Source of the DNA: Candidatus Saccharimonadota bacterium
GTDB lineage: Bacteria > Patescibacteriota > Saccharimonadia > Saccharimonadales > Saccharimonadaceae
DNA: 64,000 nucleotides
Direction of reading: 5' to 3'
NCBI GenBank assembly: GCA_017514665.1
Contig: JAFWIX010000001.1
Coordinates: 186,001-250,000 of the forward strand
The position numbers and the translations under genes were made by a program. Each line of letters starts with the position of its first letter. Positions within the stretch are counted from its first letter, which is position 1. This document shows positions 30,001-45,000 of the stretch, in pieces. The notes below the pieces were generated by a model. It searched no databases and was not told where the DNA came from. It saw only the letters and a program-made list of their open reading frames with translations.

Positions 30001-33000
30001 CCAAGCACTAACACTATTATATCACACATCGCTAAATTTGTCAATGCTGCTTATGCTTTTAAAACTACTCCCATATGGTATAATAACAGTAGTGAAAAAC
30101 ATTTTAAAAATTTTCAAATCCGACCTCAAACGGATTTTCAAGAACAAAATTGCTCTAGGTATCACCATCGGCGTAATCGTTATCCCAGGGATTTATGCCT
30201 GGCTCAATATTGACTCCAGTTGGAACCCCTATGATAACACCGGTAATATTCCGATAGCTGTCGTCAATAAAGATAAGGGAACCACTATTGTCGGCGAAGA
30301 AGTCAATATGGGGGAAGAAATTGAGAAGGCCTTGCGTGAAAACGACAAGATGAAATGGACTTTCACCGATGAAGAAGATGCCATCAAAAATGTTGAAAAA
30401 AGCGATTATTATGGTGCGGTGATTATCCCAGAGAACTTCAGCAGTGATTTTGCCACTCTTATCAGTGACAGCGAGCTCAAACGGCCGACTTTTGACTTTT
30501 ATATCAATAACAAAAAGAACCCTATCGCCCCAATTATTGTCGGTAAGGCTATTGATGCCGTTCAAGATAGCGTCAATCAGACTTTTGTTAATACTATCGC
30601 TTATAAAGTCGTTAGCACTGCAGAAAATCTTAATGTTGCCGCCAAGGGGTCTAACACCTCTGATAATATTATCAACAAACTCACCGAATCCAAATCTCGT
30701 ATCGGTCAACTTCGTGATATCCTCAGTACCACTGGGGCCGCCGCTGATACCACTGGTAAATCTCTTACTGCGCTTCGTAGCACTATCCCAGTTATCAAAA
30801 ACACCAACGGTAGTGTTAGTCAGGGCCTCGGCGACCTCAAGGGAACTGTCAAATCCTTCAACGAGACTTATGATAGCATCGAATCTGACCTCTCTTCTAC
30901 CCTTGATAAATCTGAGAAAATCATCAAAGATCTACTTGCTCTCTTGGACCCCTCTGATCCGCTCGCAAAACAGCTTTCCGAACAACTCGCCAAGATTGAA
31001 AACACCAAAAAACTGCTTGCCAACACCAAGAATGATCTAAATAACCTCTATCAGCGTTCATCTAAAAACATCGACACTGCCACTAGTACCCTGTTAAATC
31101 TCAACTCCTCCCTTGATAACCTCGATCTCTCTATGAAATACATGATTGACGCGCTCTCTAGTGGCAAACAGCTTACCAATAATCTCGATGTTGTACTCAG
31201 TGATTTTCAATCTGATATCGACAAGATTATCGCCACTGTTAAGGAGGCCACCAAGAGCGAACTTTATAGAAGTCTAGTTAATCTGTTACAAAACAATCCC
31301 AGTGATGTCGCTGATTTCCTATCTACTCCTGTTGAAGCCAATCGAATCGAAATTTACCCAGTTGGCAGTTACGGTTCTGAGATGGCGCCATTCTTCTCTG
31401 TTCTCGCCTGTTGGGTAGGCTGCACCATACTGATTGCTCTCTTTAAGATTGATATCAAAAAAGCTCCCAGGGGTGCCAAAAATTACCAAAAATTCTTCGG
31501 TCGCTTTATGCTTATCGCTTGCGTAGCAATATCCCAGGGGCTTGTCATCGGTATTGGCGATCTCATCTTGCAAGTTCAGACGGTCAATTGGCCACTATTT
31601 CTCGTCACCCTGATGCTCTCTAGTGTGGTATTTATGCTGATAATTTATTCTCTCACGGTGGTATTTGGCAAAATTGGTCAAGCTCTCTCGATTATTCTTC
31701 TCGTGATTCAGGTTGCAGGTTCGGGCGGTACCTATCCAATTGAGCTATTGCCAAGCTTTTTCCAGGTTTTGCAACCCTATATGCCGTTTTACCCCTCTAT
31801 GAATGCCGCTCGCGAAACCATTGCTGGTTTTTATCAAACTGATTATTTGCTGTATATCATAATATTACTTTGTCACATTATTATTCCGCTTTTCTTAGGT
31901 CTGGTTTTGGGTCGCTACACCATCGACACCAAGCAGAAAATCCAACACAAACTCCACGAAACCGACGTTATTGGCTAATTTCTAAAAATATGCTTGCTTT
32001 TTTATAAAGCTTATGTTATTCTAGGGATAGACTATAAGGTCATAGTTGGTTTTAAAAAGGTAAAAACATAAAAAATTATGTTCATTCGCAGTAAAACTTT
32101 AGGTCATTCTAAACGTCTTTTTCACCTCTCTTTAGGTGCCTTTTTGGTATTTCTAGGAGCTTTTGTTGTTTGTAGTAACGTAGATTTCTCTGAATCAGTA
32201 GGGGCTACCGATGTAAGTAGCAAATTCACTGTTAGCCTTAACGATGTCTTAACCATTAGTTCTCCTAGCGAAATAGTCCTAAATAACTGCAATCCCTCTA
32301 CTGCTAGTCTTTGTACTACTTCAGCTAATGTCACTGTCTCTACTAATAATCTCACTGGCTATTCCTTATACTTAAATTCTACTTCTGGCTCTTCTAGCTC
32401 TCTCACTAATACTGCCACTACTCCTAACCCCACTATCCCTACTCTATCTCAGTCCTATAGTTCTGCTAACTTCCCCGTAAACTCTTGGGGCTATACTGGT
32501 GGTACCGATCAATCTGGTGAGACTGGAGGCTATAACTGTTCTACTAACTATTGTCCTATCCTTGATTATGAAGCAGATCCAACAGACTATTCTCCTAACC
32601 ACATCATCAAACAAACCGATGCTCCCGCCGCTACTTCCACTACCAACCTTACCTTTGCTGCTAAAGCTGATACTTCTAAGGCCTCTGGCACTTACACTAC
32701 TTCTGTTACCTTTACTGCTGTAGCTAATGAAGTGCCAGATTATACTGCTAGATTAGATACCGGCCAAACCGTTAACGCTAAACTAAAGTCTCTAGCTGCT
32801 GGAACTGCCAAAACCTATACCGATATTGACGAATCTATCAAATCCATCAACGTCCACCTCGAAACCCCTGCTCCTACCGGCTTTATCCCATCTGAGGCTA
32901 ACACCATTTCTTCCTCTGAGTCTAAAAACCCAATCTACATCATCTTTGATAATACTAATGACGCTGGTATCATGCACTTCTACACCGAAGGAAATCAAAT

Positions 33001-36000
33001 CTTCTTACCTTCCGACTCATCTTATATGTTCCGTGCCTTCTACGCCCTCTCCGACCTCTCCGACCTCTCTGATTGGGATACTTCTAGCGTGACAAATATG
33101 AGCCGGATGTTCTCTATTGCCGGCCGCTCCGCCACCACTTTCGCCCTAGATCTCTCTTCTTGGAACACTTCTAAAGTGGAGGATATGAGCTACATGTTCT
33201 ATTATGCCGGCTACTCCGCCACCACCTTCACCCTAAACCTCTCCGGCTGGAATACTTCTAACGTGACGAATATGTATAGTATGTTCTATTCTGCCGGCTA
33301 CTCCGCCACCACCTGGTCCATTGGTGGCCTCTCCGACTGGAACACCTCCAACGTGACGAATATGGGTGATATGTTCCGTTACGCCGGCTCCTCCGCCACC
33401 ACTTTCACTCTTGATCTCTCCGATTGGAACACTTCTAACGTGACGAATATGGGTGATATGTTCCGTTACGCCGGCTCCTCCGCCACTACCTGGTCTGTAA
33501 CTATTCCTCCAACCAACGGGAATAATATTAGCAATACTACCAGTAATATGTATGGCCAAACCACATCAGTATATGACACACCGCCTAGCGGCAAATCTTT
33601 CACTCTAGCCCAACCATAACCTAGCGTTGGCAACTCAGTTAGATGTTTGGTGTCTGGCACGTAGTTCACCCCTTGCTTTTTTCGCCAAAATACGGTAAAA
33701 TATAAAAAACTAAAGGAAATTTATTTATGGCTGAATATAAATTGGCGCTTAAAAAGCGCACTTTAACTGGCAAAAAACTCAAATCTCTTCGTGCCGAAGG
33801 GTTGATTCCGTCTGTAATTTACGGTGGCAAGAGCGAGCCGATTCTCGCCGCTTCCGAATACAATTCCACCGACAAAGTTGTTCGCGCTGCCGGTCATCAC
33901 TCACCTGTAGATCTTGATATCGAGGGCAAGAAACAGCTCGCCATTATCAAAAATGTCGATGTTCATCCTACTAGTCGCCGCATCGTCAATATCGAATTTC
34001 GTGCTATTTCAGCGAAAGCTGTGGTCGAGGCTGCTGCGCCGATTAAGATTATCAATTTCGAAGAGTCCGAGGCTCACAAACTTCACTATGCTTTCTTGCA
34101 AGTGCTTGAAGAAATTGACGTTAAAGCCAAGCCTAGCGATTTGCCGAGCGAGCTCAATGTTGATGCCAGCAAACTCGCCACTCTCGAAGACAAACTCACT
34201 ATTGCCGATATCGTACTTCCTGAAGGTGTAGAATTTGCCAATAAAGAACTAGATTTATCTTCTATTGTTGCTAATGTCTTTGATCCAGTTGCTGAAGCCG
34301 CTGCGCGTGAAGCCAAAGAAGCCGCTGAAGCTGCCGCTACTGCTGAAGCCGCCGAAGCCGAGGGTGAAGGCGAAGAATCTGCCGAAGAGGGCAAAGAATC
34401 CACCGGCGAAGAAAACACCGAGAAATCGGAAGAGTCGTCCGAAGAAAACAAATAACCCGTTTTGTAAGTATTTGTTAAGTCAGATTTGAATTGAAAAAAT
34501 GCCACCCGCAAGGGAGCATTTTTTCAATTCAAGTCACGCACAAAACGGGTTATTTGTTTTCTATATCAACTCTTCTAATTTCTCTAACGACATGGTTCTG
34601 TCTAGCGTCGCATTTTCAACGTTCAATTTTGCCAACTTCAACGCTTCGTGTGTAGACTTTTCCAAAATCAACGCAGACAGCAACGATGCTGCAATAATCG
34701 AGTGCGCTGTCAAATGAGTCAATAAATCTTTATGCGGCAAGTGCCATTCTTGTTTTTCGTCATCTAATGAAATCGCTTCATCATGAATCGTGCACACTTG
34801 TTGTTGACTGTGCAGAGGTTTTAACTCGCCCTCAGTAAATACTACATCTGCCAATTCAATTAATTGATTGTATAGCATCTCTGGCTGATCTTTCACATAT
34901 ACTGCCAACTTAGTCTGATTTGACACTGACATCAACGCCGACACATCCTTGACAAATTGGTCATTGATATTAGCCGAACGGTCAATCATAATCCAATCAA
35001 TCGTGTCATCAGGCGTAGTAAAGATCGTAGGCGTGCGCTGACTAGAAGTAAAATAACTAATATGATCGTCGTAGCACAAAATATAACGATAATTGTCGCT
35101 TTTGCCAACCTCATTAGCATCTTCCATGCCTAGTTTCGAGCCGGAAATTTGTCCAGTCAAACCGAATTTTTTTACCACTTCAAGCGTTACCGCTGCACCG
35201 CCATAGACACTATTACGACGGAAAAACGGATGTGTACTACCATCAAAACATAAATCTAACCAAGGCTTGTCGCTCTCGTCATATTCAAAATCATTATGGC
35301 GTTCGTCTAAGCGTAGATAGACATCTTTTAACACATTGCCCACTATCAACACGTTCATGCTTAAATTATACCACAAAAAAGCTCCTCAAAAAGGAGCTTT
35401 TTAAAAACGTAATTAACGGACTTCTACGCGTACGCGGGGAACTGAACGTCCCGAAAAATGGGTTTTCTTGGTCTTCACAAAGGTGACCACGCCATCTTTG
35501 GCGGCATGAATTGTGAAATTGCGCGACATATAAGTACCAGGACCAGCAATTTTGGTGCTACCAGTCTGACGAACCAACACCTCACCAGCGCGGACTTTTT
35601 GGCCACCAAATCGTTTGACGCCAAGACGCTGACCAGGATTGTTGTGGATGTTTTTGGCGGTACCGCCTGCTTTTACGTGTGACATATCATTTCTTCCTTA
35701 ATACTATTATTTCTCGTGCCACTACCTGACCTTCGCGATGATACAAAAGCCTGCCCCCCGACACGAACTTTTTCACATTATACCCCAGATTGTCGGTTTC
35801 GTCAAGCAAATTTAACCCTAAATATTCACCGTCAGGCCTCAGCCACGCTGGCACCGCCATTACTACTGGCGTATCAGATTTTAGCTGTTTTACTAAATTC
35901 CTCAAAGTATTGCGTAGAAGGGGATTAATCTCTTGCTGAATTTCTTTTAATTCTACCTCTGTCGGCATGGTTTTTAATGGTGGCCCTAGATACGTCTCGC

Positions 36001-39000
36001 ACGCCACCGCATCAATCGGCTGCTCCCAAACGAACTTAGTAGCATCACCAACGCTAATTGTAAAATCACTTTTATTGAGCCATTCTAAATTTTTCTGGGT
36101 GTATTTTATCATGCGCTCGTCGACGTCGGTACCGTATGCTCGGTATCCCATCAACAACGCTTCTTGCAATACTACGCCTGTGCCGCAAAACGGATCTAGC
36201 ACCCGCGCACCTTCCGGCAAAGGACCACATAAATTTATCAAAATTTGCGCCAATTTTGGCGGCAACATCCCCACTTTAGCGTCTCTAGCTGGCCTAGCTT
36301 GGTCGCGCTTAGCATACGCATCAATATCTTGCACGCCGCAACTTGCATACCATTTGTTATCGAGTCGAATCAATTCCACTTTGCGTCCAGATGTACTTCG
36401 CCCCAAGCCATTATGCAGCACAGTCGCTGTAGACAGCACCGCTCCATCACCCAAGACCACGCGCACACTTCTACCGTGTCTAGTCAAAATTTTCTTTAAT
36501 TTCAACGCCTCTGCGCCCACGGTGCGCCCTGAAGCCCTTTTGCTATAATCAGACACCCCAATTACAATTTTGCCATCGGGTAATTTCGTCAGCCACTTCA
36601 TAATCGGCTCATCAATTAGCCGAGCCAGCTTCAAACACCCGCCCAATCTATCAATATTTACCTCATCAGCACTTTCAAAGCTCGCGCAATCCCCGCCAAG
36701 GTCTTGCGCCTTGTCATATAAGCTCTCTAATTCGGCTAGTGACAGTGTCTTATTTCTACCGAGAATCGCCAGATACTTCATGTCCCCATTATAACATGTC
36801 TATGGTATAATGTATTATATGGCGTCAAAAACCAAAAAATTCAAACTTTCCGCTCGTACCATCATTTCTATCATCACGATAATCTTGGTTTGTGTGGTAA
36901 TTTTTGAGAACCACGAGACAATCAGGCAAGCTGTCATTCATCTCACCGACACCAATCTTTTTGTGCTACTATTACTCATTCCAGAGCAACTTTTTATGTA
37001 CTATTGCTGCGGACAAGTCTTTTTCTCGTTTCTTACCGCCAAGAAAAACGTCAAAAAAGTTTCTCAATTTGATTTGATGCGAATATCGCTTGAGCTCAAC
37101 TTTGTCAATCACGCTGTACCGGCTGGTGGTTTTGGTGGTTTGGCTTATATCACTTGGCGATTACGCGGTTTTGGCGTCACGGCAGGGCAGAGTAGTTTTA
37201 TTTATGCCCTACGTTACATTATTACCATTTGCGCTAATCAATTTCAGACAATCGTTGCTGTTATCTTCTTGCTAGCATTTAGTGCCATCCCAGCCAACGG
37301 TATGTGGATTGTTTGGATCACTGTATTGATTAGTATTGCCGTAGTTGCGCTGATTGCCTTTTTGATTATCGTCGCTAGCAGCTTGAAACGTATTCACAAA
37401 ATGACTGATATTACTGTAAAAATTTGCGATTGGGGAGTCAAGGTTTTTACGCTCGGCCACAAAACTAACAAATTAAAACGCGAAATCATCGAAAAATACC
37501 TCGTCGATATTCATGAAGATTTACTTACTGCTCGTCGCAACAAGCGTCTGTTGATTCGTCCGATTCTCTGGGGAGTCGTCTATAGTTTTCTCGAAGTTGC
37601 AATTTATTGGATTGTCGCTATCAGTCGTGGCCAGCCAGGCATCTTGCCACAGATTCTCATCGGCGAGGCCATTGGCTCGGCGCTTGGCGTCCTCTTCCCA
37701 ATTGGTCCATATGAAGTCGGCATGGTTGGCGTCATGGGCATCCTTGGCGTCGAAGATGCGCTTTCCATCGTTTGTATTGCTCGCGTCGTTGTCTTATCGA
37801 TGACCATCGCGACCGGCTACGGTTTTTACCAAAGTGCAATTTCTAAAATTGGCAAAAAAGAACGCGAAGCCCTTGAAAAATCGACTGGAGGCGTTTAGTG
37901 AACGATGATTTAGCTTGGCTTGATGAACTTTATAATCCTCCCGAGCCGAATTCATCGCAGTTAGTCCCATTTACTGTTTCGCAGCTTCTTGATTCTTTGA
38001 ACCGAACTCTTAAGGGCACTTTTCCGCGCGTTACTATCGAAGGCGAAGTGATTAGTTTTAAAGTTAATCAAGGCAAATGGGTCTTTTTTGATCTCAAAGA
38101 CGAAGAGAGCAGCGTCAACTGTTTTATGCCGTTATGGGATTTACATATTCCGCTCGAAGATGGCATGAAAGTGATTTTGGAAGCCGAGCCGAAGCTAACT
38201 AAATGGGGCAAATTCTCACTTACCGTCAAAAAAATTCAGCCTCGTGGACAGGGAAATATCAAAAAGGCTTTCGATCTTTTAAAGGAAAAATTAGAAAAAG
38301 AAGGTCTCTTTGACCAGGCCAAAAAACGCCCCATCCCTACACCACTTACCACTATCGGCGTGATTTCTTCAACTGACGCCGCTGGTTATGCCGATTTTAT
38401 CAAAATCATCAATGCGCGCTGGGGCGGTCTTAAAATCAAGGTTTATCATACGCAAGTTCAAGGTCTTGATGCGCCTGCACAAATTGTGCAAGCCCTAGAT
38501 TATTTTAATCAAAAAAATGACGTCGACATCATTGCCATCATGCGGGGCGGCGGCTCGGTCGACGATCTAGCGGCTTTCAATGACGAAGTTTTGACCCGCA
38601 AAATCGCGGCTAGCAAAATTCCCGTCATCACCGGCATCGGTCACGAAGTCGATATCTCCCTCGCCGACCTCGCCGCCGACATTCGCGCTTCCACGCCATC
38701 CAATGTCGCCGAATTGCTCACGCCAGACCGCGCAGCGCAAATTCGCGAGATTGACAATCTCACCGACAATATTTACCGTGAAATCATCACTAGAATCGAC
38801 AATCTCGCTAGCCAGGTCGATCATCAAAAGCATCTATTAGAATTATTAAACCCCGACAAAGTCTTAAAACGCGGCTACGCCATCATTTCTGGCAAAATCG
38901 CCGTTGGTAATATTGTAAAAATTACAACACACACGCAAAACATTAAAGCCGAAATTAAGGAGGTCAAAAATGCCAAATAAAACTACAACTATTAGTCAAA

Positions 39001-42000
39001 AAATTGCCAAACTCGAAAAGACCACTGAATGGTTTTCGGGTGATGATTTTAAACTCGAGGACGCTAAAGACCATTATGAAAAAGCCTTAAAGCTCGCTGA
39101 TGAAATCAAAGATGACTTAAATAGTCTTAAAAATGAAATTGAAATTCTAAAAACATAAAACTTATGCTATAATGGTCTCATGGAACCAAATACTCCATCT
39201 ACTATGCCGCCAGTAATGCCTGGCGCACAAGGGCAAATATCGCCGCAAGCGCCGCAGGCACCGCAACCCATGCCACAACCTAGTAATGCACCGATTTCGC
39301 CACGCGCTGATAGTCAACAAAAAGATTTGATTCGCACTATTGTCATCATTGGTCTAGCACTGGTTGCTGCTACATTTATTGCATTGTTCATCTGGATGTT
39401 TGTTCAATGGAACGAAGCCAACACTGCAGTCGAGGCCAAAATTAAGGCCAAAGTCGAAGAGGCTGTTGCTGCTAATACCGCTGAACTCGAAAACGATTTT
39501 GCTAACCGTGAAAAACAGCCCTACAAGACTTTCGGTGGCCCGATTGATTACGGTGGGTTATCTTTTGAATATCCCAAGACCTGGAGCGTTTATGAATATG
39601 CCGATACCACAAACGGCGATAGTTATGAAGCTTATTTCAATCCTGATGTGGTTGCACCAATCTCTGACGACAACATTGACGCTTTACGCCTTAAAATTGT
39701 CAACGAATCCACTGACGAAATTCTCGAAGATTACAACGAAAAAGTTGAAGACGGTGATATTACCGTCGAGACTCGCCAAATCAACGGCGATCCAGTGACC
39801 ATCTTCACTGGCCAAATCACCGACGAATTTCAAGGCAAAGTTGCTGTATTCAAAATTCGCGACAAGACCGTAATCATTCAGACCGACGCCACCATTTTCT
39901 TTGACGAATTCGCTCACGTTCTTGATACCATCAATTACAACAAATAACCTCGACTCGTGATATAATTAAATTAGCCTATTTTTTGGGCCGCCATCGTTCA
40001 ACGGATAGGACATACCCCCTCTAAGGGTACAATGCTGGTTCGATTCCAGCTGGCGGTACCAAATTTTTTATGAGTTTTTCAATATTTTTCACTCGTGATA
40101 CCATCGCCAGGGAACCAGTAGACATCAATCTGAGTAGTTTAATTTGATTGGTGCCCACCAGACCATCCGGGTAAGGCTCAAAAGCATTCTCGGCAACGTT
40201 CCAGCGATAGTTGACGTCCGGTTTTAATTTATCACCATGTATATCAGTGTAAAAATTATACTCTTCGCCACTTAATTTGCGAAAATTAATATCAAACCAC
40301 AATTTGACGACGTCAATCGGCATCCCGTCATTAAGTCCCGCAAGCACTTGTTTCAAAAGTTGAAAATGTTCTGGGTCAGCGACATCATTAGTCACTTTAT
40401 TAATTGATTTTAAAGCTTGACTAGCGAATTCCAGTCGTTTCAAATCCGATAAAATATTATGATAATTAGTTAGCATCTTGGCGCTCGTAAGAATGCCAAG
40501 TTCGCTTTTGCCTTGATGAACGACGATATCAGAAAGACAAAACATTTCCACGCCGCCAGCCAATTTAGAACCAGGACGACGCACGGCCTTTGCCATGACA
40601 GAAAGCTTGCCTTCGGGCGTCAAAATATTTAAAATTCGATCAGTTTCGCCGTAGTTGGTGCGGTGTAGTACAATTCCCTGAGTGCGCAAATCTTTACTGT
40701 GTAAATTGCTCGGCATAGTCCTTAATCTCCTGCGGCGTCATTTTGTTTTTGTCCAAAATCCCCACTACACCATAATTGGCTAAATTTTGATTTTCAAAAT
40801 CGAGATTAGATACGATTACAATGGGAATTTTGGCGGTGTCAGTATAAGAAACGAGTTCATTGAGAAAAGTAAATCCATTTGGCCCGTCCAGCAAAATATC
40901 CAGAAAAATCAAATCCGGTAAGGTATCATTAAGCGCGGCAGCGGCTTCAATAGCATTAGTAAAAACTTGCGTCTTTATTGGCTTACAGGCGCGCGCGATA
41001 CACTCGGCCATAATTTTGTCGTCGTCAATTATAAAAATCATATAAATAAACTCATCTGCTTAGATACTGGTAGTTCAATAAAGAAACTAGTACCATCACG
41101 GTGACGCGTCGCGCCGACTCGCGCATTCATATATTTAGAAAATTTACTAGCAATATAAAGCCCCAAACCAGAAGAACCCGGGCGCATGGCGATAGAAGTG
41201 GGCTTATTAATCCAACCGCGCTTCAATTCGCGCCAGACGTCGGTCGGCAAGGCTGGACCAAAATCGCGCACACTGATACGCACTTTACCTTGATGGTCTT
41301 GTATTACGAGACGACTTTCGGTCTGTTCCCCCGAATAGTGCACGGCATTCAGACAAAAATTATAAATCACACTATAAAGCAAATCGTGATTGGCAATCAC
41401 CAGGCGTTCGCGATTACTGTATTTAATCACAAGGTCGCGTTTATTGAACATGAAGAGAGATTGCAATTCGCGCGTCACTTCGTCGCACACGCCACGCACA
41501 CTTACTGGTGACATTTCAAACAGACCATCTTCAAGTCGGGCGATTTTGGTCAGGTCGTTGACTTGTTTCAGAGCACGCTCAGACACATCTACCATTTGGC
41601 GACGAATTCGCGCCTGCTCTGCCGGTGGCGCCAATTCCAAAGACAAAGTCAGCTGACGCATCAACCCCAAAGGGGCTTTGAGTTCATGCGCTGCCACCAA
41701 AATGCCATTTACCTCGCTCTCCATATATCTTTATTATATCACGTGATGACGCGTTTTGTGCCGCGTCATGGGACTTTCATAATTTGACACCCTCTCACAA
41801 TCTGCTACAATATAAATATGACAAAAAGCCCATGGCTAAACACAAACAAAGGACACTAATTTATGCAAACAGATTTTATCGTCAATGTCAAAGATTCTTC
41901 TAGTGATAATCCTGTAGTGCCAGAAACCGATGGTAATAGTACCAGTACTAGCACCAGCTCTCCCAACACTGGCTTCCTAACTGTAGACGGTAGTTCTAAT

Positions 42001-45000
42001 CATGGTAGCAACACCAATACTGACCCCTTCTTCCTTCTCGGCATTCTTGGTATCACCATGTTTATTGCCATGGCTGTCTTTCTCATAATTGAAAAGCTCA
42101 GAAGCTCTAAAAACCCTCAAGCTACAGAATCAGTAGTTGAACTTGAAGACTCCATTATTACTAACTTCTCTCAGCACCTTCCTCGTGATCTAGCCATCCT
42201 AGTAGTTAGTGCAGCTGCCTTTTCTTTTGTTGGCCTAAGCTATTCTCACTTCTTCTACGATACAACCGTTAATGCCGGAGAAGATACTAGTGAAACCGAT
42301 CAAACCAGCCAAACCGATACTCTTTCTATCACTGCTAGTAGTACTAGTAAAATAGAAGCAGACTTAAAAGACGGCCCAGCCTTTGCCTATTTCAAAGACA
42401 CCATTACCGTTACCTCATCCACAGAGTCTGGTTATACTTTAACTGCCAACATCATAGGTAGCGATAAAGATCTAGTTAATATTTCCAATCCAGAAGCCAG
42501 CGACACTAAAATCACCGGTCTAGATTCCACTACTTCACCTAGCTCTCTCACTGATAACACCTGGGGCATATCCCTAACCAAATCAACCAGCAAAGATGAC
42601 TCTATCTTTTACGGTCTCCCCACAGACGAAAGCACTCCTTTTACCATTGTTAATAAAAACACCGCCACCGAAGCAGGGGACACCACAGATATCTACTACG
42701 GTACTTACATCACTTCAGGCCTCTCAACCGGCACCTACTCTGGTGTTGCTATAGAATATACGGCTGTGGCCAATGTACCACCTACTCCTGCTATGCAAGA
42801 GTTTGATTCTAGTGTTTGTGCTAATGCCACTACAGACCAAACCTTCACTTTAAGAGACCATCGTGATGATAAAGAATATACTGTAGCCAAACTAAGGGAC
42901 GGTAACTGCTGGATGACGCAAAACCTGGCTCTAGGCGGCGCTGCTCCTATAACGCTCACTCCGGCAGATACCAATATAGCTTCTGATTTCACTCTTTCGG
43001 CCAGTATTACTGAAGGTAATTGGGTGGGTTATCTAGACCATTCCGAAATATTCGATTATGCCGGCACTCACCCGTCTCAGCAAGCCTCTAATAAATACGG
43101 TAATCTCTACAACTGGTTTGCTGCTACTGCCGGTACTAACCCTTCCAGCGGTGATTCCGTCTATGATATTTGTCCCAAAAATTGGCATCTCCCCTCTGCT
43201 GGTACAGACTCTACGACCGGCAACGAATTCTACACTATGATTGATGATTACATCATTTCTGGTGCCTGGCACAATATTGGCTGGTTTGATGTTGATCTTG
43301 AAAACTTCATCAACACTCCCGTCTCTCTCGTATTCTCAGGCACCTATGACTATAATTTATTTGACCAAGGCATGGCCGGTTACTGGTGGTCATCTACTGC
43401 TGCCAGTAGTAACAGCGCACATAATTTCAGCGCATATGAAGATGGCTTTATAGGTCCACGTGATGGCGGTGGCAAGAGTCACGGCAACGCTATTAGATGT
43501 CTTATGTCCGGCCAATAGATATAAAATTATAAATACAAAGCCACACTTTTACCCATGTAGAAAATAAAAATACAACAACTGTAAATAATTGTCATAAAAG
43601 CAAAAGCATGATAATATAAAGTATATGAAGAAGGTCATAACCATCTCTACTACTGCATTGGCTGTATTGTCAGTGTTTTTTATTTCTTTTAGCTTTATTA
43701 ATACAGGATCAGTTCATGCTGAATCAAGTAGCACCCAAGCATCCTTAGAAATAGATTCAATCATTAATATCTCTGCTCCACCTACTGTTACTCTAAACTG
43801 TACTCCTGGTGCTACGGATGCTCAAGCAGAGCTTTGTACTAGTACCGCTAATGTCATTGTTACTACCAACAACATCACTGGCTATACTCTTCAAATGAAT
43901 GCTACTTCTGGTTCTCCTACAGCTCTTACTAACTCAGCTGCTTCTCCTGCTGCAACTATCCCCACTCTTAGCCAAGCCTATCCTTCTGCTAACTTTCCAG
44001 TAAACTCATGGGGCTACACAGGGGGAACTGACAAATCAGAAGAAACTGGTGGTTATGATTGCTCTACTAACTATTGTCCTATCCTAGCTTATAATTCAGA
44101 CTCTTCATCTTATGCCCCTAACCATATCATCAACCAAACCGATGCTCCATCTACCGCTTCTACCACTTCCATTACCTTTGCTGGCAAAGTCAACACTACC
44201 AAACCTTCTGGTACTTACTCTACTTCTGTCACCTTTACAGCGGTGACTAATGCTATACCTGCTCCTGCCATGCAAGATTTCGACGCCAGTAGCTGTGCAG
44301 CTATGTCTACTGGCGATACAACCACTTTAAGAGATATTCGTGACAATGAAGAATACCTTATCGGTAAACTTGCCGACAATAACTGCTGGATGCTAGACAA
44401 TATGAGACTAGATCTTACTAACTCTACTGTTCTCAACTCCCTCACTACCGCAAATACCAACGTAGATTCTGCTTCTCTCACTTCTCTAAAGAGTGGCAAC
44501 CGTGCTGCTGGAGATAGATATGCCAGCAGTGGCTTTGCTACTTGGGCTCAAGGCGATACATCAAGCGTATACAACCAAGCTAAAGCTAATGCCGATTACA
44601 AAGATACAACCACCACTAGCTATGGTGCTGGTAGTGGCAAGATTGGTGTCTACTACAACTACTGTGCTGTTTCTGCTGGTAACTATTGCTATGACTCTGG
44701 TGCTGGCGTAGATGATACTAGCACTCTCCAAGACGCCCAGTATGATATCTGCCCTAAGCATTGGCGTATGCCTACCAGTGACACCACTGGCGAATACCAA
44801 GCTCTCCTTACCGCATACAATAACAATCAAACTGCTACCGATTCCGGCAGTCTCCAATATAACCTGTCTACGCCGCTTTCTGGCCTCTTCTACAGTGGCT
44901 CGGCGTACGGTCAGGGTAGCGACGGCTACTTCTGGTCTTCTACCTGGACCAATGCTACCCATATGAGAGACCTCTACGTCACTAGCTATGTCAATCCGTC